Position numbers and translations under genes: made by a program
The notes under the pieces: generated by a model
Databases searched by the model: none
What the model saw: the letters and a program-made list of their open reading frames with translations, nothing else
Told to the model about the DNA's origin: nothing
Source of the DNA: Bacillus sp. N1-1
Lineage (GTDB): Bacteria > Bacillota > Bacilli > Bacillales > Guptibacillaceae
Assembly: GCF_009818105.1 (NCBI RefSeq)
Contig: NZ_CP046564.1
Coordinates: 930,001 to 994,000 of the forward strand
Length of the DNA: 64,000 nucleotides
Direction of reading: 5' to 3'
Part shown: positions 25,779 to 34,863 of the stretch, one piece after another
Layout: each line of letters starts with the position of its first letter
How positions within the stretch are numbered: position 1 is the stretch's first letter

Positions 25779-27008
25779 ATGGGTATTGAAAAGCAAAAGC
25801 CAACAAAGTTAGAAGGCGGTCCAACGAAAAGCAAATGGGGCGTTATCCTCGGTGCCGCCTTCTTAATGGGTTCATCTGCAATCGGACCAGGCTTTTTAAC
25901 ACAAACGGCTGTTTTTACTGAGCAGCTACTCGCAAGCTTTGGATTTGTTATTTTAATGTCAATTATTTTAGATATTGGGGTTCAAGCGAACATCTGGCGG
26001 ATTATTGCCGTTTCTAAGAAAAAGGGACAAGACATCGCGAACATGGTCGTACCAGGACTCGGTTATTTTCTCGCATTCGCGGTAGCACTTGGCGGACTTG
26101 CCTTTAATATCGGTAACGTTGGCGGTGCTGGACTTGGTATGAACGTGCTCTTTGGCATTGATCCACGGATTGGCGCAGCGATTACCGGTGTGATTACAAT
26201 CGGAATTTTCCTTTCGAAAGAAGCAGGGGTAGCGATGGATAAAATCGCACGAATCCTCGGTGGAATTATGATTCTTCTTACATTGTACGTTGCATTTCAA
26301 AGTAACCCACCAGTCGGCGATGCGATTGTGCATACATTCGCACCAGATAAAATCGATGTCTTTGCGATCATTACACTAGTAGGTGGAACAGTAGGTGGCT
26401 ACATTACGTTTGCTGGTGGGCACCGCTTACTTGATGCAGGTATTTCGGGGAAAGAGAATTTACACCAGGTAACGAAAAGCTCTGTCTCAGGCATTCTAAT
26501 TGCGTCGATTATGCGCGTCTTTTTATTCCTAGCGGTGTTAGGTGTTGTGGCAACAGGGTTTAAACTAGACCCTGCAAACCCACCAGCATCTGTTTTCCAA
26601 CAAGCAGCTGGAGCTGTCGGCTATAAAATGTTTGGAGTCGTTCTTTGGGCAGCAGGAATTACGTCAGTCGTTGGTGCGGCGTATACATCTGTTTCGTTCT
26701 TAAGAACGTTATCCAAGAAAGTCGATCGCCATCATTCAGGTGTAACGATCGGGTTTATTGCCGTATCGACGATTATTTTCGCCTTTATCGGTAAGCCGGT
26801 TCTGTTACTGATCCTTGCCGGAGCTTTTAATGGATTGATTTTACCTGTTGCTCTTGGAACGCTTTTGGTAGCAGCTTATAAGAAATCCATTGTCGGAGAC
26901 TACAAACACCCACTATGGCTCACGATCTTTGGCGGGTTTGTTTTCCTTATTACTGCCTATCTCGCCATCGTGACGCTTATTGATAAAGTGCCACAGCTTT
27001 TTTCTTAA
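25779..27008 (+). CDS. ycsG: NRAMP-like transporter (YcsG type)
   Basis: A 409-residue membrane protein with about 11 helices, of the divergent NRAMP branch that includes B. subtilis YcsG. GSSAIGPGFLTQTAVFTEQ corresponds to the first helix of the fold, where true metal carriers have a DPGN motif that is absent here. It is therefore unlikely to be a classical manganese importer. It heads an operon with 5-oxoprolinase genes, as ycsG does in B. subtilis, so it may import 5-oxoproline or a related compound; that is inference. ATG at 25779 is preferred, with GGGGG about eight bases upstream. Confidence 0.88.
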   Translation: MGIEKQKPTKLEGGPTKSKWGVILGAAFLMGSSAIGPGFLTQTAVFTEQLLASFGFVILMSIILDIGVQANIWRIIAVSKKKGQDIANMVVPGLGYFLAFAVALGGLAFNIGNVGGAGLGMNVLFGIDPRIGAAITGVITIGIFLSKEAGVAMDKIARILGGIMILLTLYVAFQSNPPVGDAIVHTFAPDKIDVFAIITLVGGTVGGYITFAGGHRLLDAGISGKENLHQVTKSSVSGILIASIMRVFLFLAVLGVVATGFKLDPANPPASVFQQAAGAVGYKMFGVVLWAAGITSVVGAAYTSVSFLRTLSKKVDRHHSGVTIGFIAVSTIIFAFIGKPVLLLILAGAFNGLILPVALGTLLVAAYKKSIVGDYKHPLWLTIFGGFVFLITAYLAIVTLIDKVPQLFS

Positions 27009-27026
27009 TTGTTAGGAGGAACATGT

Positions 27027-27764
27027 GTGAAACTTGATTATTATCCTCTTGGTGATACAGGCATTCAGCTTGTATTTGGTACCGAGATTTCAGAAGAAAC
27101 AAATCAGAAAATCAGAATGTTTGCAGACGAGTTAGCGCAACATCCGATTGACGGAATTGTGGAATGGGTACCGGCGTATACCACGTTAACGATCTATTAT
27201 CTGCCGAATAAAATTTCTTATCATACGTTAAAAGAAAAGATGGAAGAAATGAACGCACAACAACATGGAAGAGAAGCAGATGCTGCTTCTCTTGTTTATA
27301 TCATCCCTACTTATTATGGTGGCTCAGATTTAGCGTATGTAGCGGAGCATAATGGATTGAGTGAGGAAGAAGTGGTCTCGATTCACGCCAATAAAGATTA
27401 CCTGATCTACATGATGGGCTTTGTTCCTGGATTTCCTTATCTAGGTGGGATGCCTGAAGAAATTGCGACTCCGAGACGTGAAAATCCACGTGCCGAAATC
27501 GAGCCAGGATCCGTTGGTATTGCTGGAGCACAAACAGGGATTTACCCGCTTGAATCACCAGGAGGCTGGCAAATTATTGGACAAACCCCTGTGAAGCTAT
27601 ATGACCCAACAGGAGAGCGACCGATTTTGCTCGAGTCAGGTCATTATTTGCGGTTTGTTTCTGTTAGTAAAGAAGAGTTTATCACGATAAAAGAAGCGAT
27701 CAAACGTGGAGAGTATGAAGTCGAAACCGAAGAAAAGAAGGTGAGCGTTCATGAAATCGGTTGA
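27027..27764 (+). CDS. pxpB: 5-oxoprolinase subunit PxpB (KipI)
   Basis: A 245-residue subunit of the ATP-dependent prokaryotic 5-oxoprolinase PxpABC, which opens 5-oxoproline to glutamate. The YMMGFVPGFPYLGGMP and PGSVGIAGAQTGIYP segments are diagnostic of the KipI/allophanate-hydrolase-subunit-1 domain. GTG at 27027 is used because TAGGAGGA lies ten bases upstream; a longer TTG start would lie ahead of that site. In B. subtilis the orthologue KipI also inhibits the sporulation kinase KinA. The 3' end overlaps pxpA by 14 bases. Confidence 0.94.
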   Translation: MKLDYYPLGDTGIQLVFGTEISEETNQKIRMFADELAQHPIDGIVEWVPAYTTLTIYYLPNKISYHTLKEKMEEMNAQQHGREADAASLVYIIPTYYGGSDLAYVAEHNGLSEEEVVSIHANKDYLIYMMGFVPGFPYLGGMPEEIATPRRENPRAEIEPGSVGIAGAQTGIYPLESPGGWQIIGQTPVKLYDPTGERPILLESGHYLRFVSVSKEEFITIKEAIKRGEYEVETEEKKVSVHEIG

Positions 27765-28524
27765 TTTAAATAGCGATTTAGGAGAAAGCTTTGGAGCTTA
27801 TAAGATTGGTAACGATGAGAATGTACTAGGATTTATTTCATCAGCAAACATTGCCTGCGGTTATCATGCAGGCGACCATAATGTGATGATGAAGACAGTG
27901 GCACTAGCAAATGAGCTTGGCGTTAGTATTGGTGCACATCCGGGATTTCCTGACCTCGGGGGTTTCGGCAGGCGTGAGATGAAGCTACCGCCTGATGAGG
28001 TTTTCAACCTTGTTGCTTATCAGATTGGGGCAATTCAGGGTGTTGCGAATGTTCACCAAACAAAAGTTCACCACGTGAAACCGCACGGGGCACTTTATAA
28101 TCTGGCAGCGAAAGATCCAGCCATTGCAAAAGCGATTGCAAACGCTGTCTACGCAGTTAACCCTGAGCTTATCCTCTATGGTTTAGCGGGAAGTGAATTG
28201 ATTAAGGCAGGTAGAGAGCGTGGACTAACGGTTGCACAGGAAGTTTTCGCAGATCGCACGTATCAGCCTGACGGTACTCTGACACCGCGCTCTGAACCGA
28301 ACGCCATGATTCACAATGCTGATCAAGCGGTTGAGCGTGTCATTCGCATGATCAATGAGCAGCAGGTGAAAGCAGTGAATGGAGAAGATATTGCCATTCA
28401 AGCAGACACGATTTGCGTACATGGCGATGAGCCCGAAGCGCTGCAGTTTGTTCAGGAGTTAAGGGAGCGCCTTATGAATGAAGGAATTCGTATTCAACAA
28501 GTTGGAGTGAATACCCATGTCTAA
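27751..28524 (+). CDS. pxpA: 5-oxoprolinase subunit PxpA (LamB/YcsF)
   Basis: A 257-residue LamB/YcsF family protein, the phosphate-handling subunit of PxpABC. The N-terminal signature VDLNSDLGESFGAY, the histidine-rich NIACGYHAGDH and HVKPHGALYN are all present, and the C-terminal CVHGDEPEA is typical. It overlaps pxpB and pxpC at its two ends, so the three subunits are translationally coupled, which fits a stoichiometric complex. Confidence 0.96.
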   Translation: MKSVDLNSDLGESFGAYKIGNDENVLGFISSANIACGYHAGDHNVMMKTVALANELGVSIGAHPGFPDLGGFGRREMKLPPDEVFNLVAYQIGAIQGVANVHQTKVHHVKPHGALYNLAAKDPAIAKAIANAVYAVNPELILYGLAGSELIKAGRERGLTVAQEVFADRTYQPDGTLTPRSEPNAMIHNADQAVERVIRMINEQQVKAVNGEDIAIQADTICVHGDEPEALQFVQELRERLMNEGIRIQQVGVNTHV

Positions 28525-29467
28525 ACCAATCTTTAAAGTACGAAAATCTGGATTGCTTTCGACAATCCAGGATAGTGGAAGAAAAGGCTACCAACAATAC
28601 GGGATTGTTGTATCCGGTGCAATGGATCCTTTTTCAATGAACGTGGCAAACTTCCTCGTAGGAAACAAAGGAAATGAAGCCGTTCTTGAAATTACCGTGA
28701 TGGGGCCAGCTTTTGATGTGCTTGGTGATGCTGTGATTGCCATTTGCGGTGGCAATCTTTCACCCAAAGTGAATGGAGAAAAAGCGCCAATGTGGAAAAG
28801 TTTTACTGTGAAGGAAGGCGATCGGCTTGAGTTTGGACAGCCTCTCTCTGGCGCTCGTTCGTATATTAGTGTGGCGGGTGGTTATGATGTACCGCTTGTG
28901 ATGGGAAGTAAGTCGACATATTTGAAAGCAGGAATTGGTGGAGTCGAAGGACGAGCGCTTGAAAAAGGCGATGTGCTTCATACGACCGAAAGGTTAAAGG
29001 GAATAAGTGGGCGTGCCCTCCATCCGGATGAAGTTCCCTCTTATAAAAAAGAATTAACCATACGTGTTGTACTAGGACCGCACGAGCATTCATTTACGGA
29101 AGAAGGTATTCAAACATTCCTTTCAACGCCATATGAGGTAACCCCTCAGTCCGATCGAATGGGCTTTCGCTTAAAAGGGGAAAAGGTGGAGCACGCAACG
29201 TCGGCTGATATTATTTCGGAAGCGATCCCGCTTGGTGGGATTCAGGTTCCAGCAAACGGCGATCCGATTATTCTAATGTCAGACCGCCAAACAACAGGCG
29301 GCTATACGCGCATTGCAACGGTGATCTCAAGTGATATTCCGTACTTAGCGCAAGCGATGCCAGGTTGTACGATCCATTTTCGTGAAGTAACCGTGGAGCA
29401 AGCGCAGGAAGTGTATGAAACGAATGATCGTTTTCTTCGAACGTTAGAAAAAGTATCTGTGAGATAA
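28517..29467 (+). CDS. pxpC: 5-oxoprolinase subunit PxpC (KipA)
   Basis: A 316-residue biotin-dependent carboxyltransferase-like domain protein (allophanate hydrolase subunit 2 family). [19 protein letters not shown] at the start and [17 protein letters not shown] near the end are signatures. It forms the ATPase/5-oxoprolinase complex with PxpA and PxpB. Its start overlaps pxpA by eight bases. The B. subtilis orthologue KipA antagonises KipI. No KipR repressor gene was found in this operon. Confidence 0.94.
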   Translation: MSKPIFKVRKSGLLSTIQDSGRKGYQQYGIVVSGAMDPFSMNVANFLVGNKGNEAVLEITVMGPAFDVLGDAVIAICGGNLSPKVNGEKAPMWKSFTVKEGDRLEFGQPLSGARSYISVAGGYDVPLVMGSKSTYLKAGIGGVEGRALEKGDVLHTTERLKGISGRALHPDEVPSYKKELTIRVVLGPHEHSFTEEGIQTFLSTPYEVTPQSDRMGFRLKGEKVEHATSADIISEAIPLGGIQVPANGDPIILMSDRQTTGGYTRIATVISSDIPYLAQAMPGCTIHFREVTVEQAQEVYETNDRFLRTLEKVSVR

Positions 29468-29481
29468 AGGGAGGACACAGC

Positions 29482-29943
29482 ATGTTAAGTTCAAAAGAAA
29501 TCATTGAGATTATTAAATATGTAGATGGATCGACAGTCGATGAAGTGCATTACGAGCATGATAGCTTTGTCGTTAAGGTGAAAAATCAGAATCCGGAGAG
29601 TGAGAAAAGCGAACCGCAGGAAGCCCAGGTTCCAACCGCTGTTGCTGAGCGAGGACAGGAGGATCTAACTCCTGAGCCGGAGGCGCCGCAGGAGACACCT
29701 GAAACACATACGGTTAAAGCCCCTATGGTTGGCATGTTCTATTCCTCCCCTTCTCCGGATGATCCAGCTTTTATTCAAGTAGGAGATGCGGTTAAGGAAG
29801 AAACGGTCGTTTGTTGTCTGGAAGCGATGAAAATGTTTAATGATGTGCAGGCAGATGTAAACGGTGAAATCACTGAAATTTTAGTAGAAAACGGAGATCT
29901 TGTTGAATTTGGCCAACCGCTCTTTACTGTAAAACCAGAATAG
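29482..29943 (+). CDS. accB: Biotin carboxyl carrier protein (AccB paralogue)
   Basis: A 153-residue biotin carrier. The C-terminal biotinyl domain carries the biotinylated lysine K117 in LEAMKMFND and is preceded by an acidic, proline-rich linker (about 38-78). The gene is followed at once by a biotin carboxylase and lies in the 5-oxoproline operon, not beside the fatty acid genes. It is therefore probably a dedicated paralogue. How carboxylation relates to 5-oxoproline use is not established. AGGGAGG precedes the start. Confidence 0.92.
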   Translation: MLSSKEIIEIIKYVDGSTVDEVHYEHDSFVVKVKNQNPESEKSEPQEAQVPTAVAERGQEDLTPEPEAPQETPETHTVKAPMVGMFYSSPSPDDPAFIQVGDAVKEETVVCCLEAMKMFNDVQADVNGEITEILVENGDLVEFGQPLFTVKPE

Positions 29944-29954
29944 GAGGGAATCAG

Positions 29955-31310
29955 ATGGGGATCAAAAAAGTACTAATCGCAAATCGCGGCGAAATTGCTG
30001 TACGCATTATTCGCGCCTGTCACGAGCTGGATTTAACCGCCGTCGCCGTTTATTCTGAAGCGGATCGTGATGCCTTGCATGTTCAATTAGCAAATGAACG
30101 TTATTGTATCGGACCTACATCCTCTAGCGATAGCTACCTAAACGTAGGAAATATCATGACCATTGCGACGAATAGTGGCGTTGATGCGATTCACCCTGGC
30201 TATGGTTTTCTTGCAGAAAATGCTGACTTCGCCGAGATGTGTGAGGACTGTAACATTGCTTTTATCGGTCCGAGTAAAGAATCCATTCGTCAAATGGGAA
30301 TCAAGGATGTGGCGAGAAAAACGATGCAAGATGCGAACGTTCCGGTTGTTCCTGGTTCAAAAGGCATTATTCAAAGCAAAGAAGAAGCGCTTGAACTAGC
30401 TAATGACATGGGGTTCCCGATCATCATTAAGGCAACAGCCGGCGGTGGCGGTAAGGGAATTCGCGTTGTCAGAGAAGAAGAAGAATTAATGAAAGCGATT
30501 AACATGACCCAGCAGGAAGCGGAAAAGGCTTTCGGTAATCCCGGGGTGTATATGGAAAAGTTTATCGAAGATTTTCGTCATATTGAAATTCAAGTTCTGG
30601 CGGATCTTTATGGCAACGTGATTCATCTCGGCGAGCGCGATTGCTCTATTCAAAGACGGATGCAAAAGCTTGTCGAGGAAACGCCTTCTCCGGCCTTAAC
30701 GGAATCGATTCGATCCGAAATGGGGGATGCCGCTGTTCGAGCGGCGAAGGCAGTGAACTATGCTGGTGCCGGAACAGTCGAATTTATTTATGACCAGGAT
30801 GGAAATTATTATTTTATGGAAATGAATACGCGCATTCAGGTGGAGCATCCTGTCACAGAAATGGTGACCGGTGTTGATTTAATTAAAGAACAAATCAAAA
30901 TCGCTGACGGCGAACGACTATCCCTTACGCAAGCCGAAGTGGAGATGAGCGGTTGGGCGATCGAGTGTCGCATTAACGCAGAAGATCCGGATAACGGCTT
31001 TATGCCTTCTCCAGGAAAAGTCGAAACGTATCTCCCACCAGGTGGTTTTGGCGTTCGCGTGGATTCAGCCGTTTATCCAGGTTATATCATCCCACCATTC
31101 TACGATTCAATGGTTGCGAAGCTAATTACATATGGCGCTACTCGCTCAGAAGCGATGCAGCGGATGAAGCGTGCGCTCAATGAATTCAAGATCGAAGGCG
31201 TGAAAACAACTATTCCGTTCCATCAGAGATTATTTCATCACGAGAAGTTTGTAGAAGCTGATTTTAATACAAAGTTTCTAGAAGTCTATGAACTTAAGGA
31301 GATGGTCTAA
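29955..31310 (+). CDS. accC: Biotin carboxylase (AccC paralogue)
   Basis: A 451-residue ATP-grasp biotin carboxylase. KVLIANRGEIAVRIIRACHE, the glycine-rich ATP lid KATAGGGGKGIR and the FMEMNTRIQVEHPVTE segment are complete. It carboxylates the biotin of the adjacent carrier. The start has GGAGGGAATC upstream. It overlaps ycsI by one base. An accBC pair within a pxp operon is a recurring arrangement in Firmicutes as far as I recall, but the acceptor subunit of such a pair is not evident here. Confidence 0.94.
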   Translation: MGIKKVLIANRGEIAVRIIRACHELDLTAVAVYSEADRDALHVQLANERYCIGPTSSSDSYLNVGNIMTIATNSGVDAIHPGYGFLAENADFAEMCEDCNIAFIGPSKESIRQMGIKDVARKTMQDANVPVVPGSKGIIQSKEEALELANDMGFPIIIKATAGGGGKGIRVVREEEELMKAINMTQQEAEKAFGNPGVYMEKFIEDFRHIEIQVLADLYGNVIHLGERDCSIQRRMQKLVEETPSPALTESIRSEMGDAAVRAAKAVNYAGAGTVEFIYDQDGNYYFMEMNTRIQVEHPVTEMVTGVDLIKEQIKIADGERLSLTQAEVEMSGWAIECRINAEDPDNGFMPSPGKVETYLPPGGFGVRVDSAVYPGYIIPPFYDSMVAKLITYGATRSEAMQRMKRALNEFKIEGVKTTIPFHQRLFHHEKFVEADFNTKFLEVYELKEMV

Positions 31311-32065
31311 TGGAAACGCCTCAAATACAGCGACTAACGTATCGGGATAATCTTAAGAGTGGCACAACCTCAGGGGTATGCGATGGCTACTTGCAGGCAA
31401 ATATGATTACACTGCCCTCAAAATACGCTTTCGAATTTCTCCTGTTTTGTCAGCGAAATCCGAAGCCCTGTCCGATCGTTGATGTCCTTGAAGCGGGTCA
31501 GGTTAAACCTCGCATTGCGGATGCAGATATTCGAACAGATCTTCCGAAATACCGCATCTACAAAAACGGAGAGTTGGAGAAGGAACCGCTTGATCTTAAG
31601 GACGTCTGGCAAGATGACTTTGTCACCTTTTTATTGGGATGTAGCTTTACATTTGAAAAAGCACTTGTGGAACGTGGCATTAGCTTGTTGCATCAAGAAA
31701 TGGATCTCGTTGTACCCTTGTATCAAACAAATATCCCTTGCGAAGAAGCGGGGCAGTTTAACGGGAATATGGTCGTCAGCATGAGAGCGATTCGAAAAGA
31801 AGAGCTTGATGAAACCATTGCGATTACATCAAAGTTTCCACATGCGCACGGGGCACCTATCCACGTTGGGCATCCATCTGAAATTGGAATTAAACAGATT
31901 GAAAAACCGGATTACGGAGAATTCACCCCTTATGATGAAGAAGAACGCATCCCGGTATTCTGGGCGTGTGGGGTGACGCCTCAGTATGTTGGCTTGAACG
32001 TAAAACCGGAGATCATGATCACGCATGCGCCAGGGCATATGTTGATTACGGATCAAAAAGAATAG
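31310..32065 (+). CDS. ycsI: Putative hydro-lyase, DUF1445 (YcsI)
   Basis: A 251-residue DUF1445 protein. The opening SGTTSGVCDGYLQANMITLP, the central FLLGCSFTFEKAL and the terminal WACGVTPQYVGLNV with HAPGHMLITD are family signatures. The family includes D-glutamate cyclases, which interconvert D-glutamate and 5-oxo-D-proline, so its place in a 5-oxoproline operon is coherent. That specific activity is inference here. It is the last gene, followed by a strong terminator. Confidence 0.92.
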   Translation: METPQIQRLTYRDNLKSGTTSGVCDGYLQANMITLPSKYAFEFLLFCQRNPKPCPIVDVLEAGQVKPRIADADIRTDLPKYRIYKNGELEKEPLDLKDVWQDDFVTFLLGCSFTFEKALVERGISLLHQEMDLVVPLYQTNIPCEEAGQFNGNMVVSMRAIRKEELDETIAITSKFPHAHGAPIHVGHPSEIGIKQIEKPDYGEFTPYDEEERIPVFWACGVTPQYVGLNVKPEIMITHAPGHMLITDQKE

Positions 32066-32070
32066 GATGT

Positions 32071-32116
32071 GAAAACCGTTCAATCAAGCACCTCACGTTT
32101 GATTGAACGGTTTTTT
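32071..32116 (+). terminator. Strong terminator of the pxp operon
   Basis: AAAACCGTTCAATCAA pairs with TTGATTGAACGGTTTT over 16 base pairs, followed by TT. Confidence 0.93.
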
Positions 32117-32197
32117 CTGTAGAGATTAAGCACTTATAGACGTATGATAGAATGAACAGGCATAATCGTGTTGGTATGAGTAGGAGGAAGGTAGATC

Positions 32198-32392
32198 ATG
32201 ACAATCGTTAGCTTCTTACTTATTGCTTGGATTTTAAGTTGGTTTAAGTTTGAGCAGCTGTTTATTCAAGCGTTTCAAGAGCTTTTTAATAAGAAGATCA
32301 CAAAAGCAAGCTATTATTTTATTTTCTTCTGTATCGGTGCTCTTGGAGACATCGTGCTGCTTTTGAATGGAACGTTTTATGATAAGTTGTAA
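32198..32392 (+). CDS. Small membrane protein, 64 residues
   Basis: I do not recognise the family. The product has two hydrophobic segments (about 3-16 and 41-58) joined by an amphipathic stretch with FEQLFIQAFQELFNKK. The start has an excellent TAGGAGGAAGG site. A TATGATAGAATG string about 45 bases upstream may be its -10 region. It is followed by a hairpin terminator, so it is a single-gene unit. Confidence 0.75.
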   Translation: MTIVSFLLIAWILSWFKFEQLFIQAFQELFNKKITKASYYFIFFCIGALGDIVLLLNGTFYDKL

Positions 32393-32439
32393 ACGTTAAA
32401 AAGTCTTTCAATCAAACTATATATGTAATCTTTTACAAG

Positions 32440-32474
32440 TGGCTGAAGATGTTTTCATCTTTAGCCTTTTTTGT
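32440..32474 (+). terminator. Intrinsic terminator
   Basis: GGCTGAAGATG and CATCTTTAGCC pair around TTTT and are followed by TTTTTTG. Confidence 0.82.
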
Positions 32475-32565
32475 ATTAATTGGAAAGTTATGATCAAAAA
32501 CAGATGACAAAACCTCTTAGTAGTGAAAAAATGGAAATAGATGCATAGCTGAAAGAGGAATTTGA

Positions 32566-32946
32566 ATTAAAAAAGCAAATCGACTGTCAGTACTTTTATT
32601 TAGCTTGATGCTATTGAGTTTAGGCGTTCTGGCTTACTCCGTGTATTGGAATGATACCTATCCATATGCCACAGAAGTGATTATTGGGTGTTTAGCTTAC
32701 TTTTTTCTGTCAATTCTTTACTTCATTTTTATGGCGATTTGGATTACGAGAAAGCTGCACAAGTACGAACGGAAGGAGCGAGTCGGTACGTTCATCAAAT
32801 GGTTTGGCGGCCTGAGCGCGATTCATGTGGTCGTCTCATTGCTCACTTCCTCCAGTATGAACGGATATCAATTGTTTACTTCCTTTGGGTTAGCGGCGGG
32901 TATTGCATTTAGTGATATGATTTTTCACAAGAAAAGGTCTTTCTAA
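32566..32946 (+). CDS. Membrane protein, probable ATT start
   Basis: I do not recognise the family. Taking ATT at 32566 as start gives 126 residues beginning KKANRLSVLLFSLMLLSLG. This places a GAAAGAGGAA ribosome site six bases upstream and restores a complete first membrane helix. The first conventional in-frame starts (TTG 32605, ATG 32608) have no ribosome site and cut that helix. Four hydrophobic segments are visible in all. Either this is a rare ATT start or the original ATG has mutated. The 3' end runs directly into a GNAT remnant. Confidence 0.6.
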   Translation: MKKANRLSVLLFSLMLLSLGVLAYSVYWNDTYPYATEVIIGCLAYFFLSILYFIFMAIWITRKLHKYERKERVGTFIKWFGGLSAIHVVVSLLTSSSMNGYQLFTSFGLAAGIAFSDMIFHKKRSF

Positions 32947-33208
32947 ATCAGGTGATATCGGCGCAATCGATTATTGGGTTGCTCCTCCGTTTTGGAAGAA
33001 AGGGATTGGAACGAAAGCTGCTCAACAAGCTGTAAGCTTTGGCAGGAATGAGTTAGGCTATAAAACATTTGAAACGTGTTGTCTTATTGAAAATAGAGGG
33101 TCTGCTAGGATACTTGAGAAGATCGAATTTCAGAAAGGGAAGGAATTTCAAATTGGAAGCGGAGAAAAGCATGAAGGGAAAATGGCGAGGATGTATGATT
33201 TGAATTGA
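32945..33208 (+). pseudogene. C-terminal fragment of a GNAT acetyltransferase
   Basis: An open frame without a start encodes SGDIGAIDYWVAPPFWKKGI, then GTKAAQQAVSFG, a CCLIENRGSARILEK segment and a short tail ending in TGA. This is the second half of a GNAT fold (acetyl-CoA loop WKKGIGTKAA). The N-terminal half is absent and is replaced by the preceding membrane protein gene. It is best read as a truncated relic at a recombination junction. Confidence 0.75.
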
Positions 33209-33328
33209 GAGGGATGGAAAAAGAGTTTCTTCTTAATGTCGGTATTTTAAATGAAGATATAGACAGTAATCTTCCATAATAGGGCAGGATTGTTGAACAG
33301 TAAGCAATAAACAATAAGGGGGTAAAAA

Positions 33329-33655
33329 ATGGAATGGGACACATTGCCTAGTTGGTTTTGGGTAATATATTACTTGTTTTTATTAACAACATTAGGAACA
33401 ACTATATACAGCGTTGTGAAAAGGAAAATGAAAGGTTTGTCAATTGTAGCCATTCTGTTCACTGTTACAGTTCCAATAATTGTCCTCATAAATAGTATTG
33501 GTAGAGCAGAAGGAATGAATGAGTTTGAACATTTAGTTAGTCAATTACAACAAGGTGCTATATGGTCATATTTCACAAGTATAGGTTATTTGTTTCTATT
33601 ATTATGGTGGGTTTTGTTCCTATTCAAAAGCAGAGTAAACTACACTTCTTATTAA
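33329..33655 (+). CDS. Hypothetical membrane protein, 108 residues (module 1)
   Basis: I do not recognise the family. Three hydrophobic segments (about 9-27, 38-55, 82-102) with a short polar loop indicate an integral membrane protein. AAGGGGGT lies eight bases before the ATG. The stop is six bases before the first clear CTCGGAGC element. A degenerate copy of the same element lies about 50 bases upstream of the gene, so this gene behaves as one module of the array. Confidence 0.7.
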   Translation: MEWDTLPSWFWVIYYLFLLTTLGTTIYSVVKRKMKGLSIVAILFTVTVPIIVLINSIGRAEGMNEFEHLVSQLQQGAIWSYFTSIGYLFLLLWWVLFLFKSRVNYTSY

Positions 33656-33668
33656 ATTAACTCGGAGC
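33645..33668 (+). repeat. CTCGGAGC element, copy A
   Basis: Core CTCGGAGC at 33661 is preceded by CTTCTTATTAAATTAA and followed by GATTGTTCAATAGAGCA. The left part overlaps the last codons of module 1. Confidence 0.8.
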
Positions 33669-33805
33669 GATTGTTCAATAGAGCATTAGCCCATTATTAC
33701 ATAAGCATAAGTAATATCAGTGGTATAACCTATTTAACTGACGGAGCAGTAATCTTTGCTAAGTAAAATGGGTGGTAATTTGATTAAATATATGGAGGTA
33801 AAGTA

Positions 33806-34090
33806 ATGTGGGCAATATTAGGGGGTATTGCCATAGTAGTAACTGTTATAAACCTTTCTTTGTATGCAGCAGGAAAGGATTATAAGCTTGCTATGGCGAT
33901 GGCATTATCATTTACAGCATTAACAATTTGTGCAGATTACAGTTATCTAAATCGGTGGATAAAAGCAGAAGATTGGGCGGCTTTATCGGATGTAGTACCT
34001 GGTATGGCAAGGGCATTTTGGTTTTTGACAATTGTTTCTATCTTACTAAATATAGCACCTATATTTTTAGAACGAATACGTAAGAAATAA
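33806..34090 (+). CDS. Hypothetical membrane protein, 94 residues (module 2)
   Basis: I do not recognise the family. Hydrophobic stretches at about 2-21, 27-45 and 69-87 suggest three membrane helices, with a basic C-terminus (ERIRKK). TGGAGGTAAAG precedes the ATG at ideal spacing. It lies between CTCGGAGC copies A and B with no other gene, all on the plus strand. Confidence 0.7.
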   Translation: MWAILGGIAIVVTVINLSLYAAGKDYKLAMAMALSFTALTICADYSYLNRWIKAEDWAALSDVVPGMARAFWFLTIVSILLNIAPIFLERIRKK

Positions 34091-34093
34091 TGA

Positions 34094-34117
34094 CTTAATC
34101 TTACGTAAACTCGGAGC
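34094..34117 (+). repeat. CTCGGAGC element, copy B
   Basis: CTTAATCTTACGTAAA precedes CTCGGAGC at 34110, four bases after the stop of module 2. Confidence 0.75.
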
Positions 34118-34235
34118 GAGTATAGATGATTTTAGAGAAATTCCAATTTAAACTAAGAAACAAAAAGATAGCAGGGAGTGGCAATGCATTATTCTTTTTA
34201 TAACGATTTTAGAGTGTCAAAAAGAGGTGTGACCT

Positions 34236-34694
34236 ATGATATTAGTGAGTTCCTGTTTAGCTGGGTTAGAAGTAAGGTATGACGGTCAACATAGTTTAAA
34301 TGAAAAAGTTAGAAAATTAGTAGAAGAGAATAATGCCGTAACAATCTGTCCAGAATTGCTTGGGGGATTTTTAACTCCAAGAGAACCTGCGGAAATAGTA
34401 GGTGGGGATGGAGGAGACGTCTTAGATGGTAAAGCGCGAGTCATTGAAAGATCTGGAAGAGATGTAACCGAACTATACATAAAAGGTGCCTATAATACCT
34501 TAGATAAAGCGATAGAAATATGTGCAACCATTGTTGTTCTAAAGGAGAATAGTCCATCATGTGGTAGTTCAATGATTTATAATGGAGAATTCACAGGAGA
34601 AAGAGTTGGGGGTAACGGGGTTACTTCAGCATTATTAAAAAGAAATGGATTAAGAGTCATTTCAGAAAAGCAGTTTGCAGAAGACTCATTCTAG
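34236..34694 (+). CDS. DUF523 protein, TudS-like thiouracil desulfidase candidate (module 3)
   Basis: A 152-residue DUF523 protein. The three conserved cysteines C7 (SSCLAG), C38 (ICPELLGG) and C109 (NSPSCGS) are those that hold a [4Fe-4S] cluster in TudS, which removes sulfur from 2-thiouracil. RYDGQHSLN and GGFLTPREPAEIVGG are family signatures. AGAGGTGTG lies upstream of the ATG. It is the sole gene between CTCGGAGC copies B and C. The role in thiolated-base salvage is inferred from the family. Confidence 0.87.
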   Translation: MILVSSCLAGLEVRYDGQHSLNEKVRKLVEENNAVTICPELLGGFLTPREPAEIVGGDGGDVLDGKARVIERSGRDVTELYIKGAYNTLDKAIEICATIVVLKENSPSCGSSMIYNGEFTGERVGGNGVTSALLKRNGLRVISEKQFAEDSF

Positions 34695-34712
34695 AGTATT
34701 TCAACTAGTACC

Positions 34713-34732
34713 AGTCTCCAACAATCTCGGAG
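34713..34732 (+). repeat. CTCGGAGC element, copy C
   Basis: GTCTCCAACAAT precedes CTCGGAGC at 34725, 30 bases after the DUF523 stop. The right flank TTTGTTTATTAAGTAAGTGC resembles that of copy A. Confidence 0.85.
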
Positions 34733-34863
34733 CGTTTGTTTATTAAGTAAGTGCTCTGTAGGTTTAGAGAAGGTACTTGAACTAAGATAAAAACAAAATT
34801 CATAGTGTTGTACTTGCTGTTATAAAATGTAATAATATTGAAAAATCTATAGGAGGTTTTTTT

